64,000 bases of DNA from Gordionus sp. m RMFG-2023. Its lineage: Eukaryota > Nematomorpha > Gordioida > Chordodea > Parachordodidae. Position numbers and translations under genes: made by a program. Shown piece after piece: positions 12,801-21,800 of this stretch (position 1 is the first letter of the stretch; each line of letters opens with the position of its first letter). Under the pieces are notes generated by a model. The model did not search any database, was not told where the DNA came from, and saw only the letters and a program-made list of their open reading frames with translations. The stretch covers positions 18,540,846 through 18,604,845 of the forward strand of contig NC_088779.1 of the NCBI RefSeq assembly GCF_954871325.1, written 5' to 3'.

Positions 12801-15800
12801 AAATATAATTTATTAGTGATTTTCACAATCTTCTTTGTAAATACATCTTTTATTGAAAAATTATATTGTAAATTTTATTTGATAAATAAACAATCTTTTA
12901 GGTGAAATCTTTTATCATTTTTTTAAAATTATCTATTTATTATTAAATGAGGTGGATTTTATGAAACTTTTTTGCAGGGATGCGAACCCGACAAAATTTT
13001 TGCCCGGGTTCGGTTCGGGGTATAAAAAAAAAGGTGGGTTCGGTTCGGGTTCGGTTCAGGGAAATATTTTTGAACCCAGGTTTGGTTCGGGTTCGGTTCG
13101 GGTTTAAGAATTTTTGAGTTGATAAAAAAAATTCTATATTTAAATCATAATAAAAAACTAGACATAAATTTGATATAAAAAATAAATTTTTTATTTTATT
13201 TATATGCAAATATAGTTAAAAATACAAAGCATATAGTCATGTATCAATTTTAAAAATTTTATTTAGACGTATTAGCATAATATCTTCCAAGAGTTGTTCA
13301 CTCATCCTCGATCTATGTGGTGAAAGAATGAATTTCAAATGTGAAAAAGATCTTTCAACGCTAACCTATGTTAAATGTATTTAATGTGAAAATATGAAAA
13401 ATTAACTTGGGTTGCAGGAACAGCAAATAAGATTTTAGATAAAATATATAATTCAGGGTGTTCCAGCTTAGCAGACTCCCAAAAATGCAAAATATTTTCC
13501 TTCCTATCTAATCTTTTATAATCGCTAAATCCAGTAATTATTGTTCCAATACTTTTCTCAGCAATCGTTGGCCCTCTTTTAAGTATTTTCTCCTGCCTTT
13601 CTTTAAGTTGTATCAATTTCTCTAAATCATCTTCTTGTTCAATAACTTCATCGGAACTAATATCATCAGATAAAATCGGCGTTGTTAAGCTTTTAATTCG
13701 TCTCCATAAATTGACAAGATGTTTTTTCGCACAAATCTTATCATCATCACTAAGTAATACCTGTAATATTTAAGGATTTATATTGTTTATATTTAAATAT
13801 TTCATAAAATAACAATTTTAATATAAATCTAAAATAATTAATTTACTAAGCTTTTAATTAACCTTGTATCTTGGGTCCAGGTATATGGCAGCTAAGAGAA
13901 TTTCGTTCTTTATAAACCTTTCTTCTCTGTTCTTAAGACAAGAATATAGTAATTGAGCAAAATGGTTTGGATTTTTTTCCAGTTCGATGCAGCATCTTAA
14001 CCATGCTGCATAAAAATCTGTCAGTGTTAACTGTTCAGATTGGAATTGTTTGGTTGCGATTTTTAGCGGTTTTAAAATTTCAACAATCGTTATTATCTCT
14101 TTCCAATCTTCAGTCAATAAATAACCAGATTGCTCTGTAAAAAAATCTTCTACATTGGGTTTTAGTAAAATCAGCCTTTCTAACATATCATGGGTTGACT
14201 GCCATCTGTGGCAATCTAACACAGGCTTAGGGAGTTTCATATTTTTTAATAACTTTTGCTAAGTGGGATGTCTTAATTTTACATTTAGGCTCCTAGCCTT
14301 TGCAATGGTTTCCACAATAGGTGATAATTTTATAGCATCTTGAAGTGCCAGCTGAAGTGTGTGAGCTGCACACCGTACACAATAAATCGGATAGGATATA
14401 ATAGTTGATAAAAAAGTATTTTGTATATCATCAATATCATATTTATATACATTTACATCCATATTTTCCTCATCTGCTGATTCACTCCTTATATCATAAT
14501 CAGTTTCAGGTTGCAGGAGCTTTATAGCTCTTAAAAAATTACAACCATTATCAGAAGTAATTGTGTATATTTGTTGAATATTAATTTTAAATTTTAGTAA
14601 AGTTTTTAATATATTCTCCTGTACATCTCTCTTTCAGCTCTACAATTCCAAGAGTCCTCAAATTTATAATGGACTTTGATATAAATTGAATATTTACACC
14701 AAGAATTGACCTATCTAGTCGTTGAACTGCATCAACTTTTAAACTTATTAATTTTCCTTCTACCTCTCTCGATATTTTGTCTCTAATTGATTGGGCTGTT
14801 TTATTAATAGTTCTGGATAAATTTTCTTTGTTTATAACTAAATTGAGCCCAGATAGGAGTGGATTTATAATTCTTTGAAATCCCGAATTTTCAATAATTG
14901 ATAAAGGCCGGCCATTTACAGTAACAAGTTCTAGTATAGAACTCATCAAATCATTAGATGATATATTTATACTTATATGCTTTTTTGGAAAAAAGGTTTC
15001 TATATTAATTTTAGGTTTTTTTGTCAATAACAATTCCTGATATTTGGTTTTTTCATTTAAATAATGAAAATATTCATTGTTGTGATTTCTTTCCAGGTGT
15101 CTTTCTAAATTTGACAAGTGATTACCAGACATTTTTACTTTGCAATATGAACATATTGATTTTTTTTCTATTGTATTAAAGGTAAAATGCTTATCAAATA
15201 TGACTTTATCTTTAATCTTAAATCTATAAAAAGAGAACAATTTTTTTAAATAGCAATGATTTCAGAATTAAAAAAGAGATATTTATAAATTTAATTTCAT
15301 TTATAATATGCACTTCATTAATATCTTGTAAAAATTAAACTGAACCAAAAATAAATGATTAGCATATATAAATTTTAAAATCATTTTAATAAGTTCACAA
15401 AAACTGCCCTACATTTAACAATTTTTAGGTTAGATGTTTAGAATTTTTTAAATTAACAATATAATAATTTTTACTTTGATTTGTTAACCATTTTCTTCTA
15501 ATTAATAATCTTTAAGAATAATAAGATAAAAATTTAAAAATAAATGGCGTAAATTAATTCAATTGTTTAAAATTTTTTAACACTCCAATAGGAATCGAGT
15601 ATAAATTTAAAAATGGCATAAATGAATTAAGTTGTTTAAAATTTATTAAGACTTCATTTAATTGGAAATTTGAAAATATAATATTTGTATTTACATATAT
15701 TAATATATGATTTTAAATAATACACTGAACCCGATTGAACCCGGGTTCAAATAAAATTCTTGGGTTCGGTTCGGGGTTTTGAAAATTTTATAAATGGGGT

Positions 15801-18800
15801 TCAGGTTCGGTTCGGGTTCAGAGTTTTTTTCTAAAAACCCGGGTTCACTTCTCCGGGTTCGGGTTCGGTTCGAATCCCTGCTTTTTTGATGTTATTTTAT
15901 ATGATCTTTTTAAGGATAATATTTTAATGTGACAATTGTCATAATCGTTCTTTTATAAGTTTTTGGAATTTTTTTGAAGAAAGTATGTTAAAATAAGTAT
16001 TAATAACATGTGTAAATACAAATTTAGTGAAGATGTACCAATGAAAAGTGACAATTGTCATAATGGTTAATTTTAAAGTTTTTTGACGAAAATATGTTAA
16101 AATAAGAATTAATAACATGTGTAAATATAAATTTAGTGAAGATGTACCAATGAAAAGTGACAATTGTCATAATAGTTAATTTTAAAGTTTTTTGAATTTT
16201 TTTGACGAAAATTTGTTAAAATAAGTATTAATAACATGTGTAAATATAAATTTAGTGAAGATGTACCATAGAAAAGTGACAATTGTCATAATCGTTATTT
16301 TTAAAGTTTTTCGAATTTTTTTGACAAAAATATGTTAAAATAAGAATTAATAACATGTGTAAATATAAATTTAGTGAAGATGTACCAATGAAAAGTGACA
16401 ATTGTCATAATGGTTAATTTTAAAGTTTTTTGATTTTTTTTGACGAAAATTTGTTAAAATAAGTATTAATAACATGTGTAAATATAAATTTAGTGAAGAT
16501 GTACCATAGAAAAGTGACAATTGTCATAATCGTTATTTTTAAAGTTTTTCGAATTTTTTTGACGAAAATATGTTAAAATAAGAATTAATAACATGTGTAA
16601 ATATAAATTTAGTGAAGATGTACCAATGAAAAGTGACAATTGTCATAATGGTTAATTTTAAAGTTTTTTGAATTTTTTTGACGAAAATTCTTTAAAATAA
16701 GTATTAATAACATGTGTAAATATAAATTTAGTGAAGATGTACCATAGAAAAGTGACAATTGTCATAATCGTTATTTTTAAAGTTTTTAGAATTTTTTTGA
16801 CGAAAATATGTTAAAATAAGTATTAATAACATGTGTAAATATAAATTTAGTGAAGATGTACCAATGAAAAGTGACAATTTTCATAATCGCTATTTTTAAA
16901 GTTTTTTTAATTTTATTGACAAAGATATTTTAAAATAAGTATTGATAACATGTTTAAATAAAAATTTAGTGAAGATGTACTCTAGATAAGCGACAATTGT
17001 CATAATCGTTATTTTTAAAGTTTTTTGATTTTTTTTGACGAAAATAGTTAACTTGCATCGATATTGATTTTAAAATAGAAAAAAAAGTTTACCCAAATTT
17101 TAAAACAAGATTGTCTGATGAAAATTGGTAAAAAAAATAATAATTTCTAACTTAGGATTAGATATTATGATATAAATTTTGCATATTAATTTCTTACCCG
17201 ATGAACAAATGTAATAAAATGCCAATTTGCTCCTGTTTTTGGGGAAGAATCTATTATTACCATATGTGTTTCTATGGCATATACTCAGGCAATTTTAATT
17301 TTACAATCTATATTTTTACCCATTTACATCAAAAAAATTTTAAAAATAACGATTATGACAATTGTCACTTTTCTATAGTACATCTTCACTAAATTTTTAT
17401 TTAAACATGTTATTATTTCGTCAACAAAAAATCAAAAAATTAAAGATTATGACAATTGTCGCTTATCTAGAGTACATCTTCACTAAATTTATATTTACAC
17501 ATGTTATTAATACTTATTTTAACATATTTTCGTCAAAAAAATTCAAAAAACTTTAAAAATAACGATTATGACAATTGTCACTTTTCATTGTCTTCACTAA
17601 ATTTATATTTACACATGTTATTAATACTTATTTTAACATATTTTCGTCAAAAAATTCAAAAAACTTTAAAAATAACCATTATGACAATGTCAATTTTCTA
17701 TGGTACATCTTCACTAAATTTTATTTAAACATGTTATCAATACTTATTTTAACATATTTTCTTCAAAAAAATTCAAAAAACTTATAAAATAACGATTGAC
17801 AATTGTCACTTTTCTATGGTACATCTTCACTAAATTTATATTTACACATGTTATTAATACTTATTTTAACAAATTTTCTTCAAAAAAATTCCAAAAACTT
17901 ATAAAATAACGATTATGATAATTGTCACTTTTCTATGGTACATCTTCACTAAATTTTTATTTAAACATGTTTTTACTACTTATTTTAACCTATTTTCTTC
18001 AAAAAAATTCAAAAAATGTATAAAATAACGATTATGACAATTGTCACTTTTCTATGGTACATCTTCACTAAATTTTTATTTAAACATGTTTTTAATACTT
18101 ATTTTAACATATTTTCTTCAAAAAAATTCAAAAAATATAAAATAACGATTATGACAATTGTCACTTTTCTATGGTACATCTTCACTAAATTTTTATTTAA
18201 ACATGTTTTTAATACTTATTTTAACATATTTTCTTCAAAAAAATTCAAAAAACTTTAAAAATAACTATTATGACAATTGTCAATTTTCTATGGTACATCT
18301 TCACTAAATTTTTATTTAAACATGTTATTAATACTTATTTTAACATATTGTCATCAAAAAAAATCAAAAAACTTTAAAAATAGCGATTATGACAATTGTC
18401 ACTTTTCTTTGGTACATCTTCACTAAATTTATATTTACACATGTTATTAATACTTATTTTAACCTATTTTCTTCAAAAAAATTCAAAAAACTTATAAAAT
18501 AACGATTATGACAATTGTCACATTAAAATATTATCCTTAAAAAGATCATATAAAATCATCAAAAAAGTTTCATAAAATCCACCTCATTTAATAAAAAATA
18601 GATAATTTTAAATGATAAAAAAATTATAAAAGATTTCACCTAAAAGATTGTTTATTTATCTAATAAAATTTACAATATATAAAAGATGTATTTATAAAGA
18701 AGATTGTAAAAATCACTAATAAATTATATTAAAAAGAATATTACAATTTTACAATATAGCAGCATATTATTTTTTTATTAAAATAACATCAAATAAATAA

Positions 18801-21800
18801 ATTTATTTTCATTTCAAAATATAATAATATAAATAAAAAATATTAAATCATATCATGTTTATTTGTTGATAATAATAAAATATTTACATTAAATATAAAT
18901 AAAATAAATTATTTTACTAAAATAAATAAATAATAATTAATACTAAGCATCGATGCAGAATTTTGACTAATTTAATTTTAGCAGATATATATAGGCTTAG
19001 CCGATTTTTAGGCTTAACCTAATTAGGCTTAGCCGATTTTTAGTTTTAGCCGATTTTTAGGCTTACCTAATTAGGCTTAGCCGATTTTTAGGCTTAACCT
19101 CATTAGGCTTAGCCGATTTTTAGTTTTAGCCGATTTTTAGGCTTAGCCTTATTAGGCTTAGGCGTAGTTTTTAGCCGATTACGCAACACTATATACTACC
19201 ATTTTCTGAATCTCCTTGAAAAGTTAAACATGATTCTGTATTCATTTTTTTAAAAATAATGTATCTTGATTGGGGGCGTGTAGTTTAGTAAGTGTTTTTT
19301 TAAAAGCCCACTAAGTTAAAAAAAATTTAAAATTATTAACATTTATTTATACATTTTAATAAGATCTATATGATTCTGTGTTTATTTTTTATAATTTAAG
19401 CTTCTTTAATAGGGGGCGAATATTTTATTCATGTAAAAAAATAATTTTTTAAAATTTTAATGTTGCCATTTTTTAAAAAAATTAAGAAAAACATTTTCTA
19501 ACTCATCTTATGAAGCTAAATACGATTCTATATTAATATAATTTAAATTAAGCTTCTTTCATAGAGGTCGTGTATTTTAATCATGCCCTAATATTTATTT
19601 TTGTTGTTTTAGAGGGTAATTCCATATCAAATCGATAACTTTTCGGCCCGACCTTTTAATTTCGATAAAATTTTGCATACTGAGAGAATATCATTAGAAA
19701 GCATCGAATCCAAAATTTTAGCCTCCTAGTACTCATAGTTCCTGAGATATCAATGGTCAAAAGTGCCCAAAATGACCTTTTTAATCATTAATAAATAATG
19801 ATTTTAAAAATGTAAGTTATATGTCATTTTGTAATTAAGGATTTTTTTGAAATAATATTGTTGCGGTTTTTATTTACATTATAAATTTTAAACATAAAAA
19901 TTCCAGGTGTTTCGCTTTCCAAATTTTTTTGAATTTAATATTTTCTTATTCTCTAACCAAAAAAATTTAAACTTGGGACAGCCATGGACTTTTTAGTTAT
20001 TGGGATTTTAAAATCAAAAAATAAATATTTTTTTCAAAAATAGATGGCGCTCCTTTATAAAATAACGTGTTTTGTTATAATTATTATTTTTTTAAACTTT
20101 TTTTTTCATTTTTAACATAAATAATAAGATTTTCCAGAAATAATATCATGAAATGAAATTATTTAGTTGCGGTTATAATCATTTTTTTTTATAAAAATTT
20201 TTTATAATAGATAAATTAAAATTCATGAAAGTTATTACCTATTTTCGGTTTTTCATTAAATTTAGTTTTTTTGACGCCATGATAATTTCGTTTTGCGATA
20301 AATTATATGTACGCCCAGTAGCTGTTGATGGGCTAACTATTGTTAAAATATTATTTTTTGGTATGAAAAGGATATCATGTGCAGCTGGATAAACAAGAAT
20401 TTACTGGTCCTTTAGGGTAAAGAAAATTAATTTTTACTTCATCTCTAATTACATTCACTTCTTGTACAAATTTAACCACCAATCGTTTTCATGTGCACAC
20501 ATATCCTCTAATCTCATTGATTATAACAGATACTCATTCAAAGGATCCTCACGTGGATATACTATATTCTCCACAATAAATGTCTGCAAATTAGAATATA
20601 GTTTAGTGTTGAGGAAACACTGCACGAATTTTTTGTGTCCCGGGTATTGAGATAGATTTACTAAATCTCTCACTTAGCCTTATCTCTTCTTCTTCATAAT
20701 AGGGTATAGTGGCATAAGAAAAATTTATACCTTTTATATGCTCTTCCGCATATTTATAAAATTGTAAAGGTGTAAATTATTTGATCAGTATAAGGTCTTT
20801 GTAAACTTGCCTTGGCAACTAACCTTTTAGGCACTTTTACCATGTGCCGTAGGAGAAAAAATGCCTGCGCTGGTGTACCATCAGAAAAGTATTGATTTTT
20901 TTCTGGTGGTGTCAAATTTTTTTTTTTTTAAATGAATCAAATGCGATTGGAATAAATGGAATGAAACAGTATTATGAATTAAGGATTCCGATATTACCAC
21001 AAAACTTAGATTGTTTATTTGATCTCCTATTTTATAATAAATTGAGAATGGATGCAACGTAACTTGCGAAGTTGTCCAATAATATGAACTTCGTCTTGGA
21101 CAATAAAAGAATAATTTTCTGAAATATCACAAATAATTAGATAGTGATTATTTTCTAAACTATTTTTAAGGTTATTGTGAAATGAACTTTGTTGTTCACA
21201 AATAAATGAATGGCATATGAGAATATTCATTTTATCGAAAAAAAATAAATAAATTCGTCTGAAGATTGAGAAATAGTCTCCAGAGGGTGTATGCTACAAA
21301 CTCATACAGTATGTGTTCCACTAGCTTCTGCTTATATACAATTTTTTGGTCTTCTAGCAAATTTCGAAAATCCAATTGTTAAGTTTGAATTACTCGCCTT
21401 AAAATGATTAAATAATTCTTTCAAATTATTAAGAACTAACCTTTTTTGAGCGTTCACTCGTTCCCACTTTTCAATGATAGATATGCAATCTTTTTTTCCT
21501 GGTAATACTCTACTAACTTCATCACTGCAAAAAATTTTTTTTAACAATATCAACTGTTTTTTGATTGAGATATTTTGCAGGCTTTCGATTTGGAGTTGAA
21601 AGAATCCCCTTTTCTTCTAAAATAATTTTGCAATTATATGCCATATGATATGTAGTGTTGAATGTCGTTTTTATTTTATTTGCGCTCCAATTAAAAGGTA
21701 GAATGAATGGTCAGCAATTGATATTTTTTATTTTTAGATAAATTAGGATATTGTAATTTCATATTATTGAGTATATCATTATTATCTTTTGTATTTGATT

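Larger units (their letters stand above)
12229..19191. mobile_element. Foldback DNA transposon with mirrored satellite arms
   Basis: The termini are TAGTGTTGCGTAATCGGCTA (left) and the inverted AGCCGATTACGCAACACTA (right), flanked by an exact TATACTAC duplication. From outside in, each arm has: (1) an array of a 17-bp unit based on GGCTAAGCCTAAAAATC; (2) about 420 bp of AT-rich sequence matched between the arms in inverted orientation (12560-12974 with 15889-15930, against 18537-18970); (3) an array of a 119-bp unit whose core is the palindrome GACAATTGTC. The arrays run in opposite orientation and meet at a unique centre (about 17045-17335). Total length is 6963 bp, or about 4.05 kb without the nested hAT at 12975-15880. 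No transposase belongs to it, so it would have moved only with help from a related element. The structure is like Drosophila FB and Galileo foldbacks, but the TAGTG ends and 8-bp duplication point to hAT (inference). Confidence 0.85.

Noticed and set aside
15939-18258. Several 60-80 codon open frames in the satellite arrays
   Set aside because: They repeat the same peptide every 119 bp and arise from the array itself.
15931-18535. CRISPR-like regular repeats
   Set aside because: The units are 119 bp with no unique spacers, are inverted between halves, lie in intron-bearing animal DNA and are explained as satellite arms of a foldback element.
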